From contig NZ_JAGZSD010000001.1 of NCBI RefSeq assembly GCF_018381315.1, forward strand, positions 186,001 to 250,000: DNA of 64,000 nt. The letters are read 5' to 3'. The DNA is from Anaerostipes sp. GTDB lineage: Bacteria > Bacillota > Clostridia > Lachnospirales > Lachnospiraceae. The position numbers and the translations under genes are program-made. The stretch's first letter is position 1, and each line of letters begins with the position of its first letter. Under the pieces are notes generated by a model. That model was not told the DNA's origin and searched no databases. It saw only the letters and a list, made by a program, of their open reading frames with translations. Below are positions 51,226-59,697 of this stretch, in pieces.

Positions 51226-51678
51226 ATGAAGAAAGAAGTAATTATAAATATCTCGGGCCTTCAGCTGGATGTGAGTTCCGAGGAACCCATTGAATTGATG
51301 ACTACAGGGAATTACTATCTGAAAAACGGAAAGCACTATATTATGTATGATGAGCTGACCGATGATTCCCAGATTGTAAAAAACCGGTTAAAGATCAGTC
51401 CGAAGATTGTGGAAGTAACAAAAAAGGGAGCCAGCAGCTCCCATATGGTATTTGAGAGAGGAAAAGAAAACCTCACTTATTATGATACTCCCTTCGGCAG
51501 CCTGCTGCTTGGCATCAATACCAGCAAGATTGACCTTGAGGAGACAGAGGACAAAATGGCTCTGCACATTGATTATGGTTTATCCATTAACTCGGATCAT
51601 GTTTCAGACTGTTCCATTGACGTATCCATTGCGTCGAAAAATACGGAAAATCAAGACAGCGCAGACTGTGCCAAGTAA
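51226..51678 (+). CDS. DUF1934 (YwiB-like) beta-barrel protein
   Basis: A 150-residue protein, lipocalin-like by family. It begins MKKEVIINISGLQ with short strands, ELMTTGNYYLKNGKHYIMYD, and TPFGSLLLGINTSKI. No enzymatic motif. It lies 9 bp after murI and is probably co-transcribed. Its last 75 bp overlap the convergent PAP2 gene, which is unusual. Confidence 0.85.
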   Translation: MKKEVIINISGLQLDVSSEEPIELMTTGNYYLKNGKHYIMYDELTDDSQIVKNRLKISPKIVEVTKKGASSSHMVFERGKENLTYYDTPFGSLLLGINTSKIDLEETEDKMALHIDYGLSINSDHVSDCSIDVSIASKNTENQDSADCAK

Positions 51679-52125
51679 GATGCCGCCGAGTACATCGGTG
51701 GGATAATGTACATACAGGTACAGCCTGCTGAAAGCGATCAGAGCTGCAAGAACAAAAGCTGGGATTCCCAGTTTTTTGTTGTATAAGTACAAAAACACTG
51801 CTGCACCGAATGAAGATGCGGAATGCCCGGATGGGAACGAAAAACGTCCGGGCGGAGGAATCAGCAGTTCGATATCCCGGTGAGTAAAAGGTCTTGCTCT
51901 GCCCACCAGGGGTTTGATGATCTGGTCTCCGATGATATTGGCCGTCAGCATGACGAGCAGCATACCGAGGCCTGCCTTCCGGTATTTTTTAGTGAATAAA
52001 AGAATGACAGCGATCAGGATCCAGACAGCCCCTGCATCGCCCAAGTGGGTGATCCGGGTAAAGAAACTGTCCAGGAACGGAGTCCTCAGATGCATTTGGA
52101 TAAAGTCCAGTATTTGAAAATCCAT
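51604..52125 (-). CDS. PAP2-superfamily phosphatase
   Basis: A 173-residue membrane phosphatase of the type acting on phosphatidic acid or undecaprenyl pyrophosphate. Motifs are KPLVGRARP, PSGHSASS and SRLYLYVHYPTD in order, with about five membrane helices. AAGGAGCAG precedes the ATG at 52125. The 3' 75 bp overlap the end of the DUF1934 gene on the other strand. The wall-gene context makes undecaprenyl recycling plausible. Confidence 0.92.
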   Translation of the reverse strand: MDFQILDFIQMHLRTPFLDSFFTRITHLGDAGAVWILIAVILLFTKKYRKAGLGMLLVMLTANIIGDQIIKPLVGRARPFTHRDIELLIPPPGRFSFPSGHSASSFGAAVFLYLYNKKLGIPAFVLAALIAFSRLYLYVHYPTDVLGGILLGTVCAVLIFRIFRRNGYVNGTV

Positions 52126-52212
52126 AACTGCTCCTTACTTTTTTTCTTAAATTATATCACAAATTACGGCTTCGTGTTATAATATCAAAATGAATTACAA
52201 GAGATAGAAGGA

Positions 52213-52647
52213 ATGAACATGATTACACTAGTTGCAAACCACATCGGAGTGGAAACTTACCTATGGCTCCGCGAAGCCGTCGGTTTTAAAAAGCTTTCAA
52301 GGACCCAGGCGGTAAAAGCGCTGAACAACAGCCTCTATGTGGTTGCTGCCTATGCAGATGACAGAATTGTCGGCATGGGCCGTATCGTAGGAGACGGAGC
52401 AGTTATCTGCTATATTCAGGACCTGATGATACATCCGGATTATCAAAGAGCCGGTGTCGGAAGCAAATTGATTGAGAATCTGGTTGCTTTTGTGGAAAGT
52501 ATCCGGGAGGACGATACGGAAATGATGCTGGATCTGATGTGTGCAAAGGGAAGAGAAGCTTTTTATGAGGCACACGGTTTTATGTCCCGGCCGAATCAGG
52601 ATCTGGGGCCTGGCATGATAAGGTACTTAAATGAAAGGAGAGCTTAA
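52213..52647 (+). CDS. GNAT-family acetyltransferase
   Basis: A 144-residue acetyltransferase. Acetyl-CoA motif A is DLMIHPDYQRAGVGSKLIE, and YEAHGF is motif B. The start at 52213 follows AGAAGGAATGAAC. Acceptor unknown. It lies 3 bp ahead of the DUF4190 gene. Confidence 0.88.
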   Translation: MNMITLVANHIGVETYLWLREAVGFKKLSRTQAVKALNNSLYVVAAYADDRIVGMGRIVGDGAVICYIQDLMIHPDYQRAGVGSKLIENLVAFVESIREDDTEMMLDLMCAKGREAFYEAHGFMSRPNQDLGPGMIRYLNERRA

Positions 52648-52650
52648 TAT

Positions 52651-53271
52651 ATGGAAGAAAAGAGATATGACCCTTATACGGGGGAAGAAATCAAGGAGCC
52701 GGTACAGGAGGATATGAATCAGGAAGAACAGGAGGCTGTTCAGACTGAATCTGCAGCAGAACAGACAGAGACCAAGGCTTCTCCGGATACAATTGTAGTG
52801 GGAGAAAGCGGATATTACTATCAGGAAGAAAGACAGACCGACTATGGTTATCAGCAGAACCAGACAGGTGCACAGGCATATGGTGCACAGGAAGAACCTC
52901 CGAAAAACAGTTATGCCACAGTTTCCCTTGTCCTGGGTGTTTTAGCTATAGCGTTGGCATGCTGCTGTTTTCCTGTAGCATTTATCCTGGGTATTGTGGC
53001 AATCGTACTTTTTTGTATATCACCAAAGTTTATGGGAAAAAAGGATGGTAAAGCCGTTGCAGGTCTGATCTGCGGGATCTGCGGAATTGTTCTTTCTCTT
53101 ATGATCACTGTTTTTGTAGTTGTGAATATTGCAAATGGTGATTATGAAAGCTATATCAACAATTATGATACTCATGACAGCAACACTGACGATGATGACT
53201 TCTGGGACGACACAGATGATACAAATTCTAATGATGTAAATACAAGTGACAACTGGAATGAAGATATCTAA
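52651..53271 (+). CDS. DUF4190-type membrane protein
   Basis: A 206-residue protein: an acidic Gln/Glu-rich N-terminus (about 1-85) with a YxYQ-like stretch, then two hydrophobic helices joined by FCISPKFMGKKDGKAVAGLI, typical of DUF4190, and an Asp/Asn-rich tail (HDSNTDDDDFWDDTDD). Possibly an envelope or regulatory anchor protein. AAGGAGAGC lies before the ATG. Confidence 0.8.
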   Translation: MEEKRYDPYTGEEIKEPVQEDMNQEEQEAVQTESAAEQTETKASPDTIVVGESGYYYQEERQTDYGYQQNQTGAQAYGAQEEPPKNSYATVSLVLGVLAIALACCCFPVAFILGIVAIVLFCISPKFMGKKDGKAVAGLICGICGIVLSLMITVFVVVNIANGDYESYINNYDTHDSNTDDDDFWDDTDDTNSNDVNTSDNWNEDI

Positions 53272-53274
53272 ACC

Positions 53275-53619
53275 ATGGATAAGATATGGAGGCTGATCCC
53301 GGTTTTTCCCTGTGTTTTTAAAATGGTCACGCATCTTTATTGTCCTGCCTGCGGAGGCACCAGGGCAGCCATTGCTTTTATACAGATGGATTTTCTTACA
53401 TCTCTGAAGTGCAACCCCATTTTCATGTATCTGGTTTTGATTGGAGGATGGCTTGGCATAGGAGCTTTGATCCGAAAGACCGGCAAGGGAACAGGAAGTT
53501 TCTTCCGGTTCCGTATGTGGATGCTGTATGCAGGTTTGGCCCTGTTTTTGGGATTTGGGATCTTGAGAGACATAGGACTGTATTTTTATCATTATGACTA
53601 TCTTGGAGATTTTTATTAG
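53275..53619 (+). CDS. DUF2752 membrane protein
   Basis: A 114-residue protein with the DUF2752 signature YCPACGGTRAAIAFIQMDF (CPxCGxTRA) and two or three helices. It follows the DUF4190 gene by 3 bp; these two families are often neighbours in Firmicutes. Function unknown. A hairpin terminator follows. Confidence 0.85.
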   Translation: MDKIWRLIPVFPCVFKMVTHLYCPACGGTRAAIAFIQMDFLTSLKCNPIFMYLVLIGGWLGIGALIRKTGKGTGSFFRFRMWMLYAGLALFLGFGILRDIGLYFYHYDYLGDFY

Positions 53620-53630
53620 AAAAGAGATAA

Positions 53631-53665
53631 ATTCCGGAACTTTTAAGGAAGTTTCCGGAATTTTT
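53631..53665. terminator. Terminator after the DUF2752 gene
   Basis: ATTCCGGAA and TTCCGGAAT form a perfect 9-bp stem around a 13-nt loop, followed by TTTTT. Confidence 0.85.
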
Positions 53666-53733
53666 AGTTTAAAGTAATTAAGAATCTGCACTGTTGGAAT
53701 AGCAGTACAATTCTATCAGAAAGGAGTGGCGCT

Positions 53734-54168
53734 ATGGAGAAAAAAAGTCTGATTATCCATATTTGCTGGGTGTTTGTGTTTCTGATTTTATGTTATGGAT
53801 TTGGAAGTATTTATACTTTATTGAAAAGTGAATTTTTAGTCAAAAGGAAGCTAAACTATATTTCCATAGCTATGACAGCAGAACCTGCCATGTATCTGAT
53901 CCTGGGTGTCATGCTGGGACTGCTGCTTTTGGTTTGTATGAGTTACAATGTCTCCAGACGGCAGATGGCAATAGAGATGCTGATCGCAGAAATTCCAGTT
54001 TTGTCTACCGTATTAAATGAGCTGGTGAGGGATCTGATGGTGAATCATGGATTTATGGTGAGCAGAGTTATCAACAGATCATTCACATCAGTCAGATGGA
54101 TTGCAGTTCCATATATTTTGTTTTTGTATATTAGCAGAAGAAAATTTCTACATAAAACAGGAAGGTAA
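53734..54168 (+). CDS. Hypothetical membrane protein, 144 residues
   Basis: AGAAAGGAG precedes the ATG. Two clear helices (HICWVFVFLILCYGFG and MYLILGVMLGLLLLV) and a basic C-terminal part with a possible third helix (WIAVPYILFLYIS). No domain recognised. It converges with the EAL protein gene 21 bp downstream without a visible terminator. Confidence 0.7.
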   Translation: MEKKSLIIHICWVFVFLILCYGFGSIYTLLKSEFLVKRKLNYISIAMTAEPAMYLILGVMLGLLLLVCMSYNVSRRQMAIEMLIAEIPVLSTVLNELVRDLMVNHGFMVSRVINRSFTSVRWIAVPYILFLYISRRKFLHKTGR

Positions 54169-54189
54169 AGGGAAGGAACTGACCAGAGT

Positions 54190-55659
54190 TCACACCGTAT
54201 CCTCCCAACGTTCAAAGTCAGGGACAGACAGCGGTTTTGAAAAATAATAACCCTGGACAGTTTCACAGCGGACACTTTCAAGGATCCGGATCTGTTCCTG
54301 TGTCTCTATTCCTTCAGCCACAAGCTGGATTCCCAGCTTATTTGCAATTTCGATAAAACCAGCGATAAGATTTACAGCTTTGGAATTTGTAATGTCTGCA
54401 AAGAACTGCCGGTCCAATTTTACGGTATCCACGTCAAAGTCCTTCAACAGGGCAAGTGCGGAAAATCCGACGCCGAAATCGTCCAGGGCACAGTGAAATC
54501 CAAGCCTGCGCATCTCTGTGATACTGCTTTTTACCAGTTCCCGCTGCTGTTCGTCCAAAAAACTGTACTCTGTCAATTCAAACTCAATGATCCCGTCAGG
54601 TATTTCATATATTTTTTTAATCTCAGAAAATCTTCTTAAAAAGTTCAGATTTTTAAAATGTGCTCTGGACAGATTAACGGATATAGGAAACAGTTCTTTT
54701 TGAGTTTTTATACGGTTTTGTATGTAAATGCAGACTTCTTCAAATACAAAAAGATCAAGCCGGCATATTTTATCATTAGCTTCAAAGAGAGGTATAAAAT
54801 CACCAGGACAGATCGTCCCTTTCTCCGGATGGAACCATCTGACCAATGCTTCGGCTCCGTTTAGTGTCCGGTCAGACAGCCGGATCTTGGGCTGGAGATA
54901 GATGTGAAAATAATGGTTTTTAATGGAGCTTTCAAAAAGAGTATTCAGTTCGTATTCCATCCGCTGCTGTTTTGCCATGTCCGGGTGGTAGAAATAACAC
55001 GGACCGGCTCCAATCTGCTGCCGGCAGGCACTTCTGGCCCGGTCCTGTACGATAGTGATATCCAAAACCGGATCATCCACCAGATAGATACCGTACAAAA
55101 TAGTCAGTTTGTATTCAATATCGGTATGATTGTTAAAAGAATTAATATCTCCAGACAATTCCTGAAGACGGCGTGTAATATCTTCCATGCTGTGTTCTCT
55201 GAGACAAAGAAAAAAACAGTCTGAGTTATCCCTGGCTGCTGTTTCGCCGGTGCAGATAAAACCGTCTAATTTGCTGGATACGTACTTTAAAGTGTCATTC
55301 CCGGCAGATGATCCGAAATTTTCGTTGATCAGCTTAAAACCTTTTATATTCATAAATACAACGGCATATGTGCCGGCTTTCATATGGACAGCCAGTTTTT
55401 CATATGCCAGACGGAATGCAGCCTCATTCATGCCGCCGGTCAATGGGTCGGTCAGGGCAGCAGCTTCAAGCTGTCTGTATTTTGATCTGTAATACAGGAT
55501 CATTGATGCAAAAACAGAACATATTATGACTGACCTTAGTTTGAAAGTGCTTGAGATTATAAGAAAACTGAGAAAAACCAACACAATCCAAACACAGGCA
55601 GACCGGATTTTAAGAACAGTAAAAGTTCCATCATTTTTCATCCTCATCACTCCATTCAT
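54190..55659 (-). CDS. c-di-GMP phosphodiesterase (EAL) with degenerate GGDEF
   Basis: A 489-residue membrane protein. Two close helices at about residues 20-60, then a GGDEF-type fold (about 70-220) in which the active motif is replaced by RDNSDCF, so it is unlikely to make c-di-GMP. The EAL domain (about 235-485) keeps AEALVRW, FELTEYS, LDDFGVG, KLDRQF and AEGIETQEQ, so it should hydrolyse c-di-GMP. The start may be any of three close ATGs (55659, 55647 or 55641). It diverges from the dual-GntR gene. Confidence 0.88.
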   Translation of the reverse strand: MNGVMRMKNDGTFTVLKIRSACVWIVLVFLSFLIISSTFKLRSVIICSVFASMILYYRSKYRQLEAAALTDPLTGGMNEAAFRLAYEKLAVHMKAGTYAVVFMNIKGFKLINENFGSSAGNDTLKYVSSKLDGFICTGETAARDNSDCFFLCLREHSMEDITRRLQELSGDINSFNNHTDIEYKLTILYGIYLVDDPVLDITIVQDRARSACRQQIGAGPCYFYHPDMAKQQRMEYELNTLFESSIKNHYFHIYLQPKIRLSDRTLNGAEALVRWFHPEKGTICPGDFIPLFEANDKICRLDLFVFEEVCIYIQNRIKTQKELFPISVNLSRAHFKNLNFLRRFSEIKKIYEIPDGIIEFELTEYSFLDEQQRELVKSSITEMRRLGFHCALDDFGVGFSALALLKDFDVDTVKLDRQFFADITNSKAVNLIAGFIEIANKLGIQLVAEGIETQEQIRILESVRCETVQGYYFSKPLSVPDFERWEDTV

Positions 55660-55714
55660 AACTCCTTCTCAAAAAAATAATATCATTGTCCTGCAGGTCC
55701 AGCAATAGATAATC

Positions 55715-55763
55715 TGTGTACGTATACAAATAGCTTGTTGGAATTTTTTGATTATTGTATAAT
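55715..55763 (+). promoter_or_regulatory. Promoter of the dual-GntR gene with an upstream palindrome
   Basis: TTGTTG (55735-55740), 17 bp and TATAAT (55758-55763). The palindrome TGT-G-TACGTA-T-ACA (55715-55728) ends 7 bp before the -35 and has a GntR-site look (TGTATACA-like). Confidence 0.72.
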
Positions 55764-55796
55764 TTATAGAGATCAGCCAAAGGGGAGGCAGAATGT

Positions 55797-57260
55797 ATGA
55801 AACAAAAGCAGACCTTGTTTGACTATGTATACGGGAATTTAAAAGAGCAGATTCTTTCCGGGCGTCTGCAGTATGGGGAAAAGCTTCCGTCCATGAACAG
55901 TCTGTCTGAATTTTATCATGTGGGTATCCGCACGGTGAAGGATGTGCTGCACCTTTTGAGAGAAGAAGGCTATATCCGGACAGAGGAAAGAAAGGCCGCA
56001 GTCGTCGTCTACCGGCAGGCAGGAAAGGATACAGCAGTCCGGTCTGTGCTGGGGAGGAAATCCTCCATCATTGCGGTCTATCAGACGATTCTGGTTCTTG
56101 TGCCGCCTCTGCTGTCATTCTGTGCCCGGAGGTACAGCAAAAATGAGCTGAGCCAGATGTTCGCCGGGAATCTGTGGTCTAAAAAACGAAGTCCGCAAGA
56201 ACTGGGGCGTATTTGTGTCAGCTGTATCTATGAACTGCTGGATCATTCAAAAAATCTGTTGTTCCGTGACTTATTTGCCAGTCTTGAAATATATGCCAGA
56301 ATGCCGTTTTTTCAAAATTATGATCATTTTGCAGAGTTGGTGCTGGAATATAATGAATTTCACAGTATTCAATGGGTGCTGGAAGCGTTTACAGAACATG
56401 AACCGTCAGAAATTGTTTCGAGGTTCCGCAGAATGTTTCATTCTGTGGTTCCGGCTGTGTGCCAATTTATGGAGGAACTGTCCGGGGATTATGGGGAGAT
56501 AACCGAAAATCCATCCTGCGCTTACTGTTGGACAGCTGAATGCGGGAGAGACCATTATTATATGCAGATTGCCCGTGATCTCATAGATAAAATTGGTACA
56601 GGCAGTTACAAAGAAGGATCCTTTCTTCCGTCAGAGTCACAGCTGGCCAGGCAGTACGGCGTCTGTGTTTCAACGGTCAGGAATGCACTTTTCATGCTGA
56701 ATGATCTGGGATTCGGCCGGACGATGAATGCAAAAGGGACGAAGGTCCTCCTGCAGGATGAAGATGCGGCTGTGCAGTGTCTGAAGAACAAAACCTTCAG
56801 ACGGGATACGATGATCTATCTGAGCGGACTTCAGCTTATGGCAATCGCAATAAAACCGGCTGCAGCCATGGCTTTTGACAAGATCGGGGAACATAAGATA
56901 CAGGAACTTAAGGAACACACAAAAAATCCTGATTATATTCTGCTCGACGGGCTGGTCCGCTGTGTGACCGGTCATCTGGAGCTTTCTCCGTTAAAGAGCA
57001 TTCTGAAGGAGACAGGAAAGCTGCTGCACTGGGGATATTATTTTTCTTTTTTCGGCGGAATATCAGGCTCCGATCTGCTCGCAGCCAAGAGTCTGGCAGC
57101 TCTTGAAAAATTGGAATGCGGAAGTGCGGCAGAGTTTGGAGAGCATATGTCACATTGTTTTTGCCATATTCTTGATTTTGTGAGGGACCGCATGGTGGAG
57201 TTTGGTTTATCTGAGGCAGCAGGGCTGATAAGTCCGTGCAGTCCTGATACAGGAAAATGA
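55797..57260 (+). CDS. Regulator with two GntR-type DNA-binding domains
   Basis: A 487-residue protein. The first winged helix (about residues 5-72: YGEKLPSMNSLSEFYHVGIR then TVKDVLHLLREEGYIRT) is followed by a helical region. The second winged helix (about 255-325: GSFLPSESQLARQYGVCVST then VRNALFMLNDLGF) is followed by another helical region. Each half is a complete GntR reader-plus-effector layout, so this is an internal duplication. Cys pairs (SCAYCWTAECG) lie between them. Promoter and palindrome upstream suggest autoregulation; targets unknown. An in-frame HTH pair could bind two sites at once. Confidence 0.85.
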   Translation: MKQKQTLFDYVYGNLKEQILSGRLQYGEKLPSMNSLSEFYHVGIRTVKDVLHLLREEGYIRTEERKAAVVVYRQAGKDTAVRSVLGRKSSIIAVYQTILVLVPPLLSFCARRYSKNELSQMFAGNLWSKKRSPQELGRICVSCIYELLDHSKNLLFRDLFASLEIYARMPFFQNYDHFAELVLEYNEFHSIQWVLEAFTEHEPSEIVSRFRRMFHSVVPAVCQFMEELSGDYGEITENPSCAYCWTAECGRDHYYMQIARDLIDKIGTGSYKEGSFLPSESQLARQYGVCVSTVRNALFMLNDLGFGRTMNAKGTKVLLQDEDAAVQCLKNKTFRRDTMIYLSGLQLMAIAIKPAAAMAFDKIGEHKIQELKEHTKNPDYILLDGLVRCVTGHLELSPLKSILKETGKLLHWGYYFSFFGGISGSDLLAAKSLAALEKLECGSAAEFGEHMSHCFCHILDFVRDRMVEFGLSEAAGLISPCSPDTGK

Positions 57261-57279
57261 AGAATATTCCAATTTCCTA

Positions 57280-57327
57280 TTGACTTTCTATGGAATTATC
57301 TATATAATACAACACAATAATTCATAG
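57280..57327 (+). promoter_or_regulatory. metY promoter flanked by an inverted repeat
   Basis: TTGACT (57280-57285), 17 bp, TATAAT (57303-57308). CTATGGAATTAT (57288-57299) and ATAATTCATAG (57317-57327) form an inverted repeat with one base missing, straddling the -10. The TAATTCC/GGAATTA core is like sulfur-regulator (CymR/Rrf2-type) boxes, a weak resemblance only. Confidence 0.65.
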
Positions 57328-57356
57328 TAATCATATAGGAAATAAGGAGAAGCGCC

Positions 57357-58670
57357 ATGTATCAGAAAAAATCCAGAAATGAAAGAAATTTAAAATTTGA
57401 GACATTACAGCTGCACGTCGGACAGGAACAGGCGGATCCCGCAACGGACGCCAGGGCTGTTCCAATTTATCAGACGTCTTCCTATGTGTTCCACAGCAGT
57501 GAACATGCGGAGGCAAGATTCAATCTGAGTGATGCGGGGAATATTTATGGAAGGCTCACAAATCCCACACAGGATGTGTTTGAAAAGCGTGTGGCCGCTT
57601 TAGAGGGAGGAACGGCGGCACTTGCCACGGCATCCGGTGCGGCGGCTATTACATATACTTTTCAGAACCTTGCCCACAGCGGAGACCATATCGTTGCGGC
57701 AAAAAATATTTATGGGGGAAGTTACAATCTTTTGGCTCATACACTGCCGGAATTCGGGGTAGAGACAACGTTTGTGGATATTTTTGAGGAAGGGGCAGTG
57801 GAAGCAGCTATTAAGGAAAATACAAAGGCTGTGTTTATTGAAACCCTGGGTAACCCGCACTCAGATGTGGCGGACATTGAAAAGCTTGCCAAGATCGCCC
57901 ACAGCCATAAGATTCCTCTGGTTATTGACAATACGTTCGGAACACCTTATCTGATACGTCCCATTGAGTTCGGAGCTGATATCGTCGTGCATTCTGCGAC
58001 GAAGTTTATCGGCGGCCACGGCACCGCAATCGGAGGGGTCATCGTTGACAGCGGAAATTTTGACTGGGAGGCATCCGGAAAGTTCCCGTCCCTGACAGAA
58101 CCCAATGCAAGCTATCACGGCATCAGCTTTACCCAGGCTGCCGGAAAAACAGCGTTTGTCACAAGGATACGGGCGGTCCTTCTGAGGGATATGGGAGCGG
58201 CATTGTCGCCGTTCCACGCATTTTTGTTCCTGCAGGGGCTGGAGACATTGTCTCTGAGAGTAGAAAGGCATGTGCAGAATGCGCTGAAAACAGTCGCATT
58301 TTTGAATGGGCATCCTCAGGTGGAAGCAGTGCATCACCCGTCCGTAACCGGAGATGCAGAGCAGAAAGCATTGTATCAAAAGTATTTTCCAAACGGGGGA
58401 GGATCGATCTTTACATTTGAGATCAAGGGGGATGCACAGACAGCCAAAGCATTTATAGACAATCTGGAGATCTTTTCGCTGCTTGCCAATGTAGCTGATG
58501 TGAAGTCTCTGGCCATTCATCCGGCATCTACAACTCATTCGCAGCTGAATGAGGAAGAACTGAATGAACAGGGATTAAAGCCGAATACCATAAGGCTTTC
58601 TATCGGAACAGAGAATATAGACGATATTTTGGAAGATTTAAGTGAGGCATTTAAGGCAGTCAAAAAATAG
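57357..58670 (+). CDS. metY: O-acetylhomoserine sulfhydrylase / aminocarboxypropyltransferase
   Basis: A 437-residue PLP enzyme of the Cys/Met metabolism family converting O-acetylhomoserine and sulfide or methanethiol to homocysteine or methionine. Conserved parts: YGRLTNPTQDVFEKRVAALE (phosphate loop), VIDNTFGTPYLIRP, the PLP Lys in HSATKFIGGHGT, and LSIGTENIDDI at the end. AAGGAGAAG precedes the ATG. It is followed by a terminator and then metF. Confidence 0.95.
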   Translation: MYQKKSRNERNLKFETLQLHVGQEQADPATDARAVPIYQTSSYVFHSSEHAEARFNLSDAGNIYGRLTNPTQDVFEKRVAALEGGTAALATASGAAAITYTFQNLAHSGDHIVAAKNIYGGSYNLLAHTLPEFGVETTFVDIFEEGAVEAAIKENTKAVFIETLGNPHSDVADIEKLAKIAHSHKIPLVIDNTFGTPYLIRPIEFGADIVVHSATKFIGGHGTAIGGVIVDSGNFDWEASGKFPSLTEPNASYHGISFTQAAGKTAFVTRIRAVLLRDMGAALSPFHAFLFLQGLETLSLRVERHVQNALKTVAFLNGHPQVEAVHHPSVTGDAEQKALYQKYFPNGGGSIFTFEIKGDAQTAKAFIDNLEIFSLLANVADVKSLAIHPASTTHSQLNEEELNEQGLKPNTIRLSIGTENIDDILEDLSEAFKAVKK

Positions 58671-58686
58671 AGTCTCTCTGAGCAGA

Positions 58687-58732
58687 CAGCATCCGGCCAG
58701 GCTTATGAAAGCCTGCCGGACGCTGTTTTTTC
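58687..58732 (+). terminator. Terminator after metY
   Basis: CAGCATCCGGC-C-AGGCTT and AAGCCT-G-CCGGACGCTG form a long stem with minor mismatches, followed by TTTTTT. Confidence 0.9.
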
Positions 58733-58800
58733 TATATAGACAGGGAAAATCTAACATGATAAAATTGCTTTAATGTATTACAGGAATAAAGGAGAAACAG

Positions 58801-59697
58801 ATGAAGATATCAGAACTATTAAAAGAAAAAGCCACCATTTCCTTTGAGGTATTCCCGCCTAAGAATAAAGAAGGGGATATTTCTTCCATCTACTATACGA
58901 TTGAAGAACTTGCCAAACTCAATCCTGATTTTATCAGTGTTACATATGGGGCCGGCGGGTCTTCCAAGGGAAAAACCGTGGAGATTGCATCCGCTATAAA
59001 GAATCAATATCAAATTGAGTCTGTAGCCCATCTGAGCTGCATTACCTCAGCAAAAGAAGATATCCTTACAGAGTGCAGGGCTCTTAAGGAACATAATGTA
59101 GACAATATTTTATCGCTGAGAGGGGACTATCCGGCGGGGGAAGAGGAAAAATACCGGGATATGAATCTGGAATTTCACTATGCCAGTGAACTGAATGAAT
59201 TTATAAGGGAGAATTTCGGAGATTCCTTCTGTCTTTCCGGTGCATGCTATCCTGAGGTCCATCAGGAAGCTGACTGTTTCCGGGATGACCTGGAGGCGCT
59301 GAAAAAGAAAGTGGACGCGGGGGCAGAGTATCTGATCACCCAGATATTTTTTGACAACAGCTATTACTACCGTCTGGTGAAGGAGGCGAGGAAGATAGGG
59401 ATCACTGTTCCGATTCTTGCAGGGATTATGCCTGTCACCAATGCTAAATCTCTTCTGCGCACGGCCAAGCTCTGCGGCTGTTCCATTCCGTTTCAGCTTT
59501 CCACAATGATCGAAACTTATTATAATTATCCGGAGGCTATGAAAGAGATTGGGATCAATTATGCTGCCCACCAGATCATAGATCTGATTACAAACGGGGT
59601 GGACGGCATCCATATTTATACGATGAACAAACCGGAGATCGCACAGAGGATTTTTGCAAATATCCCGACAGTTTTAAAAGAGCTGAACCATGATTAA
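58801..59697 (+). CDS. metF: 5,10-methylenetetrahydrofolate reductase
   Basis: A 298-residue flavoprotein giving 5-methyl-THF for methionine synthesis. ISFEVFPPKNKEGD near residue 14, SVTYGAGGSSKG and DNILSLRGDYP are signatures, with AEYLITQIFFDN later. AAAGGAGAAAC precedes the ATG. It overlaps the next gene by 8 bp, so three met genes form one coupled operon. Confidence 0.95.
   Translation: MKISELLKEKATISFEVFPPKNKEGDISSIYYTIEELAKLNPDFISVTYGAGGSSKGKTVEIASAIKNQYQIESVAHLSCITSAKEDILTECRALKEHNVDNILSLRGDYPAGEEEKYRDMNLEFHYASELNEFIRENFGDSFCLSGACYPEVHQEADCFRDDLEALKKKVDAGAEYLITQIFFDNSYYYRLVKEARKIGITVPILAGIMPVTNAKSLLRTAKLCGCSIPFQLSTMIETYYNYPEAMKEIGINYAAHQIIDLITNGVDGIHIYTMNKPEIAQRIFANIPTVLKELNHD

Noticed and set aside
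57861..58538. 225-residue minus-strand frame within metY
   Set aside because: Antisense shadow of a conserved PLP enzyme gene; Cys/Arg/His-rich, no ribosome site.
57261..58800. Possible SAM or cobalamin riboswitches upstream of metY, metF or metH
   Set aside because: The intergenic regions are short (about 96 and 130 bp) and occupied by promoter or terminator sequence; no riboswitch core was recognisable.
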